DNA of 10,227 nucleotides, from contig GG745351.1 of assembly GCA_000151295.1 (NCBI GenBank), forward strand, positions 107,898 to 118,124, read 5' to 3'. Made by a program: the position numbers and the translations under genes. This DNA is from Allomyces macrogynus ATCC 38327 (taxonomy: Eukaryota > Blastocladiomycota > Blastocladiomycetes > Blastocladiales > Blastocladiaceae). Positions 1 through 8,201 of this stretch are shown here, piece by piece (the first letter of the stretch is position 1; each line of letters begins with the position of its first letter). The notes below the pieces were generated by a model. It was not told the origin of the DNA. It made no database searches and saw nothing but the letters and a program-made list of their open reading frames with translations.

Positions 1-252
1 GCGGGTCGTACAAGGACCGAAAGGAGCGGAAGCTGGACCTGCGGAGTGATCTCGACGGTTTCCCGAGAGCCACCAGGTTGCGGGTCGCGGTCGTGCACCT
101 TGAGCTTGCCCGCAAACACGCGGCCGTCGATGACGTGCACCGCGCAGGAACTTGGTCGAGTAGCGCGCGCAAAGGGCCGTGCTGACGGCGGTGGGACCGG
201 CAGGGGTCGGTCGTGGCGGGACGGGTGGAGGCGCGATGCTGGTTGCAGTCAT
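1..252 (-). CDS. LSM-domain-like small protein, N-terminal part (partial, frame-disturbed)
   Basis: The gene runs on the minus strand from an ATG at 252-250 (context ACCATGACT) and is cut by the left edge. The first 37 residues are a Pro/Ala-rich leader ending in CARYSTKFLR. After a one-base frame change near 139-146 comes VHVIDGRVFAGKLKVHDRD, which resembles the Sm1 motif of Sm/LSM proteins (hydrophobic-x-DGR-x-hydrophobic-x-G-x-hydrophobic followed by D-x-D). A second shift near 77-84 would give RNLVALG, the expected N-hydrophobic-hydrophobic end of Sm1. A third, near 58-66, would give ETVEITPQVQLPLLSVLVRP. The Sm2 motif would lie outside the window. LSM-fold proteins act in RNA binding or, in the NAA38/LSMD1 branch, as an auxiliary NatC N-acetyltransferase subunit. 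The short leader and DGR-hydrophobic-x-G pattern allow the latter but do not prove it. The family call is tentative because it needs three frame corrections in 80 codons. Confidence 0.42.
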   Translation of the reverse strand, partial: MTATSIAPPPVPPRPTPAGPTAVSTALCARYSTKFLRGARHRRPRVCGQAQGARPRPATWWLSGNRRDHSAGPASAPFGPCTTR

Positions 253-618
253 GGTTGGTCGAGACAATGATCAGGCCGTTGATGCGGTGGTTGCGGCTGC
301 GTGTGCCGGTCGTTGGCGTCGTGGATGTGCCGCAAGTCGCCGCCGCCGCCGTCGTCGTCGTGCTCTTGGCCCAGCGAGTTGTGCAGTGGGGCAGAGGATG
401 GAGGAGCAGCACTGAGCCGACAGCTGCGCAGGACGACCGACAATGTCACGACCATCACTTGCATGATCGACCACCAAACCAACCGCCACAAAATCCGCTC
501 TTTTGTTGCTCCGAAAATATGGCTCGCTAGGAATCCGTTGTTGGTATGGTCTCGAAGTCGTCCTCCACCCACCCAAAAAGTCGACATGTCCACCCACGCG
601 CGTGGCCCCTTCTGGCTG
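253..618. other. Intergenic stretch with trinucleotide microsatellite
   Basis: This lies between the end of the glycosyltransferase gene and the start of the LSM-like gene, both on the minus strand. It should hold the 3' UTR of the former and the promoter of the latter. No TATA box or AATAAA was seen. At about 338-362 there is a short (CGC)n-(GTC)n trinucleotide run. Several open frames cross the region but none has convincing protein character. Confidence 0.5.
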
Positions 619-2029
619 TCATGCAGGTCCACGGCCCTCCTCACCATCCTGCCCAGCACCCATGCCAAGAGCGTCCCCAACGCCCTGCCCAGGCTTCCCG
701 CGACTCTTGCACCCGCAGGGCGACCCGCACGTTGCCCAGTTGGCCCACCCACTCGCTAGGGCGCGCGTGCTCAGCTGGTCGACAAACACGAGGTCACTGC
801 CGCCCGCCGCTTGCCGGATCGACGCTGGCAGATTCCGCGTCTTGGACGCGATGCGTCCCGAATCGGCGGTCGCCGTCGCGCACACGGATACCGGGATCAC
901 GTCGTGCTTGTGCCCGTGCGGCCTTGGCGCGAGCACGGCAAACTGGTGTGCGTCCGGCTCGACCCAGGTCGCGCCGAGGTCGGCGAGCCAGGTCCCGATC
1001 AGAGCTAGGAAGTGATGGAGAACGTTGGTGGGGGCCAGCAAAGTTGGTGTGCGAAGAAATGCAGCGCGCACGGACCGTTTTCATCGACGGCCGTCGACCG
1101 CCACCAGTTGTCGGTTCCTTGGATCGCAATGTCGTCAACCAAATCGCGCGAAATCAGGAACGCCGTATCGCGCGCGGGCGCAAGGTTTGACCGCGCTGTC
1201 GCGTCGTGCGGTGTGGCCATGATCACGCGCGACGACGACCGGAGCAGCATCATCTACGCGGCACCAATCGTCAACACGACCCAACCACGATCAATCCGGC
1301 AATCGAATGCATACCTGCGCGCGCAGCTGCCCCGGATGCAGCAACACATGGCTCTCCGCTTTCACCACCCACGCCACATTCTCCGGCGCGCTCTCCGCAA
1401 TCGCCTGGAACATGGCCACAACTGGCGACGCGCCGCGCCCGGACCCGGCGAGCATCGGCCGAATATCCGACTCGCCACGCCGCCGCGCGAGCAACACCGG
1501 TTTCGCGTCCTCGGCAAAGAAGACCAGACACATGCCGTGCGCTTTCAGCAACCGCGCGTCGGCCCACGTCTCACGCACGACTTGCCGCGCCTCAATCTCG
1601 CGGTAGTCCCCGAGCCGCGTCGGGATCGCCACGACCACGTCGACACTGGGGTCCTGGCACGCGACTGGGAGGTCGGCGGTCGGGTACTTCGGACGGATAA
1701 GGCGTGGGGCGGCTGCGCGGGCCACGCGGCTGGTTGATGAAGTGGGGGTCCGGAAAAAGACGAGCGTGAGCGTCACGAGCAGGCCGCTGACGACGAGTAG
1801 GAACAGAGTGCGCCGGCGCCGGACAGGGTAGCTTGACCAGTAGCAGTCATGGCCGTGACGTGCGCGAGCTTGGCGCGGTCGGATGGCGACAGTGCGCATG
1901 TCTACCATTGCCGCCGCCAATGGGCAGCGTAGGGAGGCACCCGGGCGCGCCGCGGTCGGGCTTGGTCTTGCCAGACGTGTCGAGGTCCTTGGGCCGTGCC
2001 ACGTGTCCTGCTTCGAGGTCGGGGTCCAT
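619..2029 (-). CDS. GT31-like type II membrane glycosyltransferase, three exons
   Basis: Likely a Golgi glycosyltransferase of beta-1,3-galactosyltransferase (GT31) type. Exon 1 is 2029-1315, exon 2 is 1253-1076 and exon 3 starts at 1004. The introns (1254-1314 and 1005-1075) have GT-AG ends and join in frame. Start ATG 2029 opens a hydrophilic tail (MDPDLEAGHVARPKDLD). A single-base shift near 1905-1940 then leads to RRRR followed by a signal anchor (TLFLLVVSGLLVTLTLVFF). If no shift is accepted, ATG 1908 is the start. GT31-like landmarks follow in order: EARQVVRETWADARL, NVAWVVKAESHVLLHPGQL, AFLISRDLVDDIA and, across intron 2, DENALIGTWLADLG (family: EDV-x-x-G-x-x-L). The usual DDD metal motif reads ESH at 1348-1362. 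The C-terminus is uncertain: the open frame stops at 619-621, but a shift near 755 gives better coding sequence to a stop at 641-643. It lies divergent to the ribosomal P2 gene. Confidence 0.62.
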
Positions 2030-2432
2030 GATGGCTTGATAGAGAGTGGAAATGAAGTGGCCGAGGATGGCGTCCGGGTACACACGTGTCGGCGCTGAAG
2101 AGGGTCTGCAAGAAGTGATGAGGGCGTCGCGCGGAAGGACAGGAAGACGACGCGTCGTCGTCAAGGTCAGAGCGCGTCGTTGCAGCTAGTGATCGCAAGA
2201 GGTGGCGGGTGGTTCGTCCGTCGTGGGCCTTCGCTGTCAACGGAAAGAAAGCTGGGAGCCGCCGTGACGTTGATCAAGGCAGCTCATGCTTGCTCCCGCA
2301 CTTGATGTTCCTGACAGGTTTTGATTGATCAAGCAGCCCCCGCCTAAAACACTACCAGGCGAGCCAAGTGGCCCAGCGCCTTCGCGTTGATCTGTTCCTC
2401 CTTTTCGAGCACGTCCTTCGAGAATCCTCACC
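2030..2432. promoter_or_regulatory. Divergent promoter region between GT31-like gene and RPLP2
   Basis: About 400 bp separate the two divergent start codons and must hold both promoters and 5' UTRs. No TATA box was found. The palindrome TTGATCAA occurs at 2270-2277 and again at 2325-2332, each followed by a near-identical tail (GGCAGC or GCAGC), about 55 bp apart and in the same orientation. A pyrimidine-rich stretch at about 2389-2405 lies just upstream of the P2 start, as is common around transcription starts of ribosomal protein genes. On the other side, a pyrimidine-rich leader (around 2030-2065) precedes the glycosyltransferase ATG. Some open frames cross the region but look like shadows. 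Confidence 0.5.
2270..2332. repeat. Paired TTGATCAA palindromes
   Basis: Two copies of the 8-bp palindrome TTGATCAA (2270-2277 and 2325-2332) share a 3' extension, TTGATCAAGGCAGC against TTGATCAAGCAGC. The spacing is 55 bp between starts. They lie 100-165 bp upstream of the P2 start codon. The sites are seen directly; a role as a transcription-factor site is inferred. Confidence 0.45.
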
Positions 2433-3228
2433 ATGAAGCACATCGCCGCCTACCTGCTCGCCGTCCTCGGTGGCAACGCCTCGCCCTCGGCCGCCGACGT
2501 GTCGAAGATCCTCGCCGCCGTTGGCGTCGACGCCGACTCGGCCCAGCTCAACAAGGTTATTGCTGAGCTCGACGGCAAGAACGTCGAGGAGGTCTGTAAC
2601 CAGCACACTGCAATCTCGATTTTCATGACCAGCACCACCGCATTCGGCCACGCACGTTGGACCCGGCACCGTTCAACTCGCGCTCGCACGAATGCCGGTG
2701 GAAACGCTGCTCGAAGGCGTTTCATCGGTGCCGGGTTGCTCGTGGCCGAGTTGCCGCTTTTTGCGCCAACGCCAACGGATGGACGGCCGTGACGACCTCG
2801 GTGGTCCACCGATTCGTGCCGACCGGCCCGCTCCATCCGTTACAATTCGGCGCAAATCGCTGTGGAAACGCTCTCCAAATCGTCCATGTGGGGAATTGCT
2901 GCCCGAATTTGCGATGCTGACCGAAATGCCGCTCGTTGTCCCCTCCCTCTCGCACGCACGATTTTGGTTCCTCTTTCCACCAGGTTATCGCCGAGGGCAT
3001 GACGAAGCTCGCCTCGGTCCCGTCGGGTGGTGCCGCTGCTGGTGCCGCTGCCGGTGGTGCCGCCGCCCCGGCCGCTGCCGCGGAGGCTGCCCCCGTTGAG
3101 GAGGAGAAGGAGGAGTCGGACGACGACATGGTGCGTTTGCTCGCAATTTTGGCCGTTGTTGACGCTGAACGGACTACTGACGAGTCGTTTTTTCCACGAT
3201 TTTCCAGGGCTTCGGTCTCTTCGACTAA
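2433..3228 (+). CDS. RPLP2: 60S acidic ribosomal protein P2, three exons
   Basis: P2 forms heterodimers with P1 on the uL10 stalk of the large subunit and recruits and stimulates translational GTPases. Exons are 2433-2591, 2984-3130 and 3208-3228, with introns 2592-2983 (392 bp) and 3131-3207 (77 bp). All junctions are GT-AG and phase 0. The 108-residue product is normal for the family. It starts [14 protein letters not shown], followed by the dimerisation domain with the family string [15 protein letters not shown] (residues 39-53) running across intron 1 into [16 protein letters not shown]. An Ala-rich hinge (about 70-90) follows, then the acidic tail [11 protein letters not shown] and the invariant GFGLFD end. 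The last exon encodes only GFGLFD and the stop. The 5' splice site of intron 1 (GTCTGT) is atypical beyond GT. This is the only gene in the window without any frame disturbance. Identification is secure. Confidence 0.97.
2592..2983 (+). other. Long first intron of RPLP2
   Basis: At 392 bp this intron is four to six times longer than the others seen here (61-92 bp). It starts GTCTGT and ends in a pyrimidine tract and CAG. It contains the repeated string GTGGAAACGCT (about 2698 and 2860). Introns of ribosomal protein genes often host snoRNAs. I looked for C/D and H/ACA boxes and found no convincing pair. Confidence 0.7.
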
Positions 3229-3291
3229 GCGCTTCAGTCGGCCGAGTATGCTGCGGTTGCGCACGGGTCTTTGTCCGACCGGTCGCATGCC

Positions 3292-3297
3292 AATAAA
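3292..3297 (+). terminator. AATAAA polyadenylation signal of RPLP2
   Basis: A canonical AATAAA hexamer lies 63 nt after the P2 stop codon, in the expected position for cleavage shortly downstream. Confidence 0.7.
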
Positions 3298-3713
3298 CTA
3301 TTTTGAAACCCATTTCTCCGTCGTTTGCATCTTGCAAACTGCCGCGCGCGTACTCGAACCCCGCAGAAACCTCGGGGATTGGTCACTGTCCCGTTTCCTC
3401 GCCGTTCGAATGGTGGTCCGTTTGGACGCACTCCGACTTGCTCTTGCTTTTTCCCAACCTCGATGCACTCCTTGCGTATTTGGTGGTTCTCGAACCTATC
3501 CGGAGCTCGACCGCGACCAGATCGTTCTCACAACCACCTTGTATGGTCCGCTCTTGACCTCTCCTTGTCCATTTCACTGCCTCGAAGTGCTGCGCTGGCC
3601 GCCAGGTTGTTCATCCGTCGCCACTCTCCACTCTGCAATCGAGGAAATTTTGATTTGGGGTCGACGGGGCATTTCAGGAGGCCGCAACCGTCGATTTGCG
3701 AGATGAGATGAGA

Positions 3714-3730
3714 CGCTCCAACCTGGAGCG
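3714..3730. repeat. Short perfect inverted repeat (7-bp stem, 3-nt loop)
   Basis: CGCTCCA is followed by ACC and its exact complement TGGAGCG. It lies alone in intergenic DNA about 490 nt after the P2 stop. Its function is unknown and it may be chance. Confidence 0.4.
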
Positions 3731-4144
3731 ATGACGAGTAAGATATTCCAGCAAAATTTATCGCGGTCACATGCGGGACAATTTCCTGGCCGCCGCCGCA
3801 CATTGCAACGTCAGAACACTTCCTCGGTTGTTCAGCAAACCAGCCGTTCCCAAGCTCGCCACGAACCATGGCTCGCTGCAACTTGCCGTAATCCGCCTCT
3901 GCGCACATAATGTCCCGTAGGATTGCGCCAGATCACGGCTCGAGATGACTTCTTCCTCCCTTGTTCTTCCACCACCACGACTGTGCTGATTTGCGGCCGA
4001 CTCGCACGCAACGCATTTCCACGACGCCCGTCCCTTTGGTTGGCCCGCTCCCCACTTTTGCCCACCCACCCACCCTACGCGGACCCTTTGATCCGCCCGA
4101 CTTCGGCCTGGCCCTGCCCTGCCGCCACCTCCAGCCCGACTCGA

Positions 4145-4184
4145 CTGATCCGACCGACTGATCCGACCGACCGACCGACCGACT
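4145..4184 (+). repeat. (CCGA)n tetranucleotide repeat
   Basis: An imperfect ACTGATCCGACCG duplication runs into five perfect CCGA units (4163-4182). It lies about 300 bp upstream of the CFAP210 start codon, in its promoter or 5' UTR region. It is probably length-variable microsatellite DNA. Confidence 0.7.
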
Positions 4185-4481
4185 TGCCTACCCGCCCGCG
4201 ACGCCCGACACCCAACGTGATTCTCGCTTCGTTTCGATTTCCCGGCGGCCCTGTCGTCACCGTCATAGACTGCCGGCTCCTTTCGAGCGCCCGCGTCCCC
4301 GGCGCCTGCATTGAGTCTCGGCTCTCGTTTGCTCGGCCGACCCATCGATCAAGCCACGGCTTCGCGTCTCGTTCCTGCCGCACGCCCGTGCATTCCCCTC
4401 CGTCTCACGCGCTCGGTCCCTCGTCGACTCGACGCGCCGACTTCTCTTCGCTCTCGCGTCTGCCGCGTGTCCTGCACCACC

Positions 4482-6605
4482 ATGTCGGCCGCGTCCGCGA
4501 TCCCTGTGCAAAACGGCCCGCCGACGGGCATCAAGCCCGCAGCCAACACGCACAAGGCGACGCGGTCGTTGCCGACGCCCGGATACTACACCGGTACGCG
4601 TTTTCCCTCATTTTTCCACTCCACCTCTACTTCGTCCCCTCACTCATCTCTTTCCCGTTGCCCTAGGCCTCGGCGGTCGGCCCGGCAGCCTGACTAAGTT
4701 ATCCGTGCCCGGCAGCGCCCGCGCGCGGCGTCCGATCAGCTCGATCACGCCTGCGGGCCACGGGAAACGCGCGCGCAGCGAGACCGCCGGTGCGACCGCC
4801 GGAGGTGCGCCGGGCGCGTCACTTCCGTTGGTCGCGTACGGGCGCAAGGAGGACGTTGGCAAGGATGGCGCGGCCGAGGTTGGCGAGCCGTACACGCCGA
4901 ATTGGAAGTTGCAGGAGGAGTTGAAGGATGAGGTACGCTCGTGCGACGAGGAGGGGGACAGAGGGGCAATACACTAACGTGCGGTGCCGGCGCGGATAGA
5001 AACAACGGCTGCACGACCAGTCCGTGGCCATGGTCGCGCAGTGGCACAACACGATTGCCGGGCAGCGCCGGCGGCGGCTGTATGCGCACAAGGAGCGCGA
5101 GCGCATGGCCGAGGTGCGTTGTTGTCTGCGTGGCGCTCGTGATTGCCAAGGGGGGGGGGGGGGTGGTGGGACTCACCATGGTGAATGTAGATCCAGCGCC
5201 AGGAAATGGACAAGGATTGGGAAGCCGTCAAGGCAGCCGAGCGGCAGGCGCTCGTCGACCGCGCCAAAAACATGCAGTACCTCGAAGACGTGCGCGTGCG
5301 GCAGCTCAAGTCGCAGGCGCTGATCACGCAGGTGCTCAAGGTTCGCACCGACCGACTTTGAGCTGATCGATTCGTCCGCGTCCGCACCTGCGCTCACCCA
5401 TCCACCCGCCCGCCATCTAAGAGCGCCAGGCGGCAGCTCGAGTACAAGTCGGTCGAGCAGGCGCTCATCCAGAGCGCGCGCAAGACGAGCTGGCCGCCGA
5501 ACTCGCGCGTCTCGCCGCGCCCGACAAGGAAGCAGCCGAGATGCAGCGCAAGGTCAAGACGATCATGCATGAGACGGCGCAGACGAACCTGCAAATGTCG
5601 GGAGGCGCGGCGCGCCGAGCAAGAGCGCGAAAAGGCGCAGTTGCGCGAGTGGTTTGCGGCGCAGTCGGAAAAGGCGCTCGAGGACGCGCGCGAGCTCGAG
5701 GAGCGCGAGCTGTTGCGCAAACAACAGCAGACCAAAGAGCTCGTCACGATGCTCGACTGGGCGATTCAGGATAAGCAGGAGCGCGAGAACGAGGCCGATG
5801 GCGACGAGGCCGAGCTCGACCGGATCAACGAGCATATCATGCGCATCAAGGAACGGATCGCATTGAAGCGCAAGGAGACCGAAGCCGCTCTGATTCGGTC
5901 GCGTGTATTGCGCAACGAGTATGTCGCGACCAAGGCCGCGCCAATCCAGGACCAGTTCCGCAAGACGCGCGACGAGTTCTTGCACAAGATGGAGCACGCG
6001 CACGAGGGCGAGCTTGAGCACCGGTTGCGCGCCGAGGCCGACCAGCGGAAACGCACTATGCAGGCGTGCGTCGAGGCGATGCAGCGCAGTGTTGAGGACC
6101 GCCGCCGCCAGCAGGTCTTGGAAAAGTTTGAGGACGCCGAAGTGCGCAAGCAGTCCGAGGAGCTGGCGCGGAACGCGGCGCGGTCGGCGGATCGCCGCAA
6201 GGACCGGACCAAGACGATTCAGGCCGTGTTTGGCAACGACTACCGCCGTGAGATTGTACGTGTCTTTGGATGATATTGCGATGCGTGCGACCAGGCGCGA
6301 TTTTAGGAGCGCACATTGACCGTGCGCTCACTCGATCCTTGATCTAGTCGGAGCACGTCAGCGCCAACGCCAGAGTCAAGGCCGCGCACAAGCAAGAGTA
6401 CTCGCAGGCCGTCGAAAAGCAGCTGCAAGAGGACCGCCAATTCCACCAGTTTGCGATGAAACTGTGCAAGGACCTGCGTTCGATTGGCAACGACCCGGCG
6501 CCCGTCGAGAAGCGGCTGGCCGAAATGGACCTCGATCCGCGGGCGCGGCAGCCGGTTGCGAGCGAGCGCACCTCCGACACGTTCCACCGGCTCGGGTTCC
6601 AATGA
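4482..6605 (+). CDS. CFAP210: CFAP210 (CCDC173)-like ciliary protein, six exons
   Basis: CFAP210 belongs to the trichohyalin/plectin-homology family of long helical proteins lying inside axonemal doublet microtubules. Exons are 4482-4593, 4667-4932, 5000-5113, 5191-5340, 5422-6255 and 6348-6605. All introns are GT-AG and 67-92 bp. The product is about 577 residues; the human protein is about 550. Residues 1-95 look disordered. The family landmarks follow: QSVAMVAQWHNTIAGQRRRR (about 133-152), MQYLEDVRVRQLKSQALITQVLK (about 192-214), then a charged, nearly continuous coiled coil rich in E, R, K, A and Q. The end reads TFHRLGFQ. In exon 5 the outer frame is open throughout, but between about 5484 and 5598 the coiled-coil sense (DELAAELARLAAPDKEAAEM and on) is in another frame, implying two compensating one-base indels. 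Intron 3 holds a run of 14 G (5150-5163). The start was chosen as the first ATG in good context (CACCATG). Its presence implies a motile cilium. Confidence 0.88.
5150..5163 (+). repeat. G14 homopolymer in CFAP210 intron 3
   Basis: Fourteen consecutive G residues, interrupted afterwards by TGGTGGG. It lies within the 77-bp intron 5114-5190. Such a run may form a G-quadruplex and its length is likely to be called unreliably. Confidence 0.85.
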
Positions 6606-6835
6606 GCGGAAGTTGACGGCGACTGGCCACAGAGGTGCCGAGTCGGGAGGGAGAGCGGGCGTGTACGACTAGAACGGACGGACGCGAGAGGGAGGGTACA
6701 GAACGGGGAAGCAGGTGGACTGTTGCTGCCAAGTATACCGTAGTTTGGGCGTGTAATTTCTCGTGTTGATTGTTGTCGTTGAGTGGATTTCCATCTCGCC
6801 AGTCACTCATCGAGGGCATCGCGGGCGTGGTGCAA

Positions 6836-7560
6836 ATGGTCGTCATGACCACGTATACGGCGTGGTGTGCATTGTGCTGTGTCCCTGCCGCGCTCCCGAC
6901 GCTGGGTGCGCTCAATGGCGGGCCAACGAACGGCATCGATGCGGTCGTTTGGCTGCGTTTGCGCAACATTTCCCTGGTAGGGCCAATCGAGGAACTGACG
7001 ACGCTCGTTTGCTGCATCGACAGCACCCCTCGTCTCCCCGCGACCGTCGAGCTGCCAACGCCGCTCCCCGTCGCGATTACGCGCGGCTTGCGCTCGGCGG
7101 GTTCCTGCTCCTGTCGCTCCACGCGGCCACGTTCCAGCTCTTCGAGGACCTCGATCTGGGCGTGAATGGCCATGGCGACGGCATGCACGTAGCACTGCTC
7201 ATTCTCCTGCTGGTCTTGCACGGCGTCGCGCGCCGCACGTCGTTGGCCGACATTCCGGCGATGTGCAACGTCGAGTCGCTGTGGGAGTCGCTCACGTTCC
7301 GCTGGATGTGGCCGACGGTTTGCCAAGCGCTCGTGTCGGACAGGCTCGAAGACGAAGATTGTGCAGACGTCTACTGGGCGGATAAACCGGCCAAGGCCTA
7401 CCGCGTTTGTCGACGAGCAGCGATACAGGCTCAAACTGGTTGACCCACTTATCCGGATCGAGTTTGGCAAGCGCTCCACCACACCGCGCCACGAAGTAGG
7501 CAAGCTAGCACGTCCGGAGGAACATGGGCCGACGCGCTCTTCGCGCTTGTGTCGGATTAA
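6836..7560 (+). pseudogene. Broken membrane-protein fragment with ABCC-like linker
   Basis: Three successive frames carry coherent protein. From ATG 6836, frame one gives a hydrophobic segment (MVVMTTYTAWCALCCVPAAL). Near 7090 the sense switches to a frame with two more hydrophobic stretches (LALGGFLLLSLHAATF and MHVALLILLLVLHGV) and then ESLWESLTFRWMWPTV and RLEDEDCADVYWADKPAKAY. Near 7405 it switches to FVDEQRYRLKLVDPLIRIEF, and near 7490 to TWADALFALVSD and a stop at 7558-7560. The pattern hydrophobic segments - LTF-x-WM-x-P - LEDED - DKPAKA resembles the region joining TMD0 to TMD1 in ABCC/MRP transporters (family form: S-x-LTF-x-W-x-x-P, then L-x-x-x-DLW). The rest of such a transporter (TMDs, nucleotide-binding domains) is absent and the next promoter begins within 80 bp. 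It may be a truncated relic or another polytopic protein. The frame switches alone could be sequence errors, but the missing bulk cannot. Confidence 0.33.
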
Positions 7561-7636
7561 TCTATCCTTCCACGCTCAACGCGAACGCGACGGTTGTCAT
7601 CTTCAGCGTGTTGGCCGACGGGCCCTCGCAGATCGA

Positions 7637-7642
7637 TATAAA
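7637..7642 (+). promoter_or_regulatory. TATA box (TATAAA) upstream of orphan gene
   Basis: TATAAA in the context GATCGATATAAAGCGCG, about 150 bp upstream of the proposed start codon at 7791. The region after it (7660-7775) is pyrimidine-rich, as expected for a 5' UTR. A caution: the box lies inside a stretch that is also open as protein, so it could be fortuitous. Confidence 0.45.
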
Positions 7643-7790
7643 GCGCGAGCGACCCCCGCGCTCAACGGCCAACACGCACATCCGTCCCTGTCTGCTGCAG
7701 CTCACGCTCACTACTCTTTGCATCCGTCTCCCCGCACCCAACCAAGCCCACTCCGCGCGCTTGCACGTCCACTAACCATGCCCTAAAAGC

Positions 7791-8201
7791 ATGCCGACGC
7801 TGCGCTGAAGGCGGAACGCATTGTCACCTCGGCTGATGCGCAATGGATCGACGTGACCTGGATCGAGACAACAGACGGCGAGGTGCTGCGCGTCGTGGGC
7901 GTCATCAACAAGTCGCCCGAGGACCTGCAGATGCTTGTGCTGTGCACGCAGGAAGAGTCGGCCAAGCGCAACGAGTGGACGTGGATCAAGCAGGGCGAGA
8001 CTAAGACCATCAACACGACGAGCCTGTGGGAGTCGGTCATGCTGTACAGCACTGAGAAAGGTCAGCACGCGGCCGTTTATGTCCCGCGAGGCACCGAGGT
8101 CACGATCAGCCTGCGGCTCCCGAGAAAATGTATGTGCCCAAGTCGTGGGTCGTCACGCCCGTTGCCGACAAGGTCAAGGACGAGACGGCGAATATATTTG
8201 A
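7791..8201 (+). CDS. Small orphan protein, probably beta-rich, function unknown
   Basis: I do not recognise this protein. The coding body starts around 7791 and reads ADAALKAERIVTSADAQWID, then GEVLRVVGVINKSPEDLQML, NEWTWIKQGETKTI, WESVMLYSTEKGQHAAVYVP and RGTEVTISLRLP. After a one-base frame change near 8120 comes EKMYVPKSWVVTPVADKVKD. About 135 residues, with alternating hydrophobic and polar residues, many Trp and few helix-like runs, suggest a compact beta-sandwich. There is no signal peptide or membrane segment. The start is unclear: ATG 7778 meets TAA after one codon, and ATG 7791 needs one inserted base to read into the body. Alternatively 7789 is a 3' splice site (CTAAC at 7772-7776, AAAAG at 7785-7789). 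The end is also unclear: codon quality drops near 8195, where TGA 8199-8201 would need one more frame change. Otherwise the frame stops at 8362-8364. Confidence 0.5.

Larger units (their letters stand above)
3229..4481. other. 1.25-kb intergenic region, no convincing gene
   Basis: This holds the P2 3' UTR, then unassigned DNA, then the upstream region of CFAP210. The part around 3640-3800 is less GC-rich than the genes. From about 3950 the plus strand is strongly pyrimidine-rich, as expected for a promoter and 5' UTR. Long open frames exist on both strands (for example minus 3528-3908 and 3767-4345). Their third codon positions are not GC-enriched like those of the real genes and their products match nothing I recognise. 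It contains a small perfect hairpin and a tetranucleotide repeat, listed separately. Confidence 0.55.

Noticed and set aside
2592..2983. snoRNA in RPLP2 intron 1 (GTGACGA near 2789 and CTGA near 2917)
   Set aside because: The C box is imperfect, no terminal stem pairs the two boxes, and the spacing is too long for an ordinary C/D snoRNA.
3335..3375. GGGTTCGAGT on the minus strand, resembling a tRNA T-loop
   Set aside because: The flanks do not form a five-pair T-stem and no anticodon or acceptor stem follows.
2936..3706. 256-codon plus-strand open frame over the end of RPLP2
   Set aside because: It reads through exon 2 into both flanking non-coding parts; only its P2 segment is real.
3528..3908. 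126-codon minus-strand open frame in the intergenic region
   Set aside because: Third codon positions are near 50% GC, unlike the genes here, and no motif is visible.
3767..4345. 192-codon minus-strand open frame
   Set aside because: It is composed mainly of low-complexity Gly/Arg/Ser sequence read across the CCGA repeat and a pyrimidine-rich promoter.
6376..7503. 375-codon open frame on the minus strand
   Set aside because: It is antisense to the end of CFAP210 and the membrane fragment, and looks like a GC-rich shadow with Arg/Ser/Pro-rich low-sense sequence.
7791..8201. Aegerolysin-like identity for the orphan protein
   Set aside because: Only a short AQW-x-x-V start is reminiscent. The rest of the protein lacks the family's cysteine and tryptophan pattern, so no such function is claimed.
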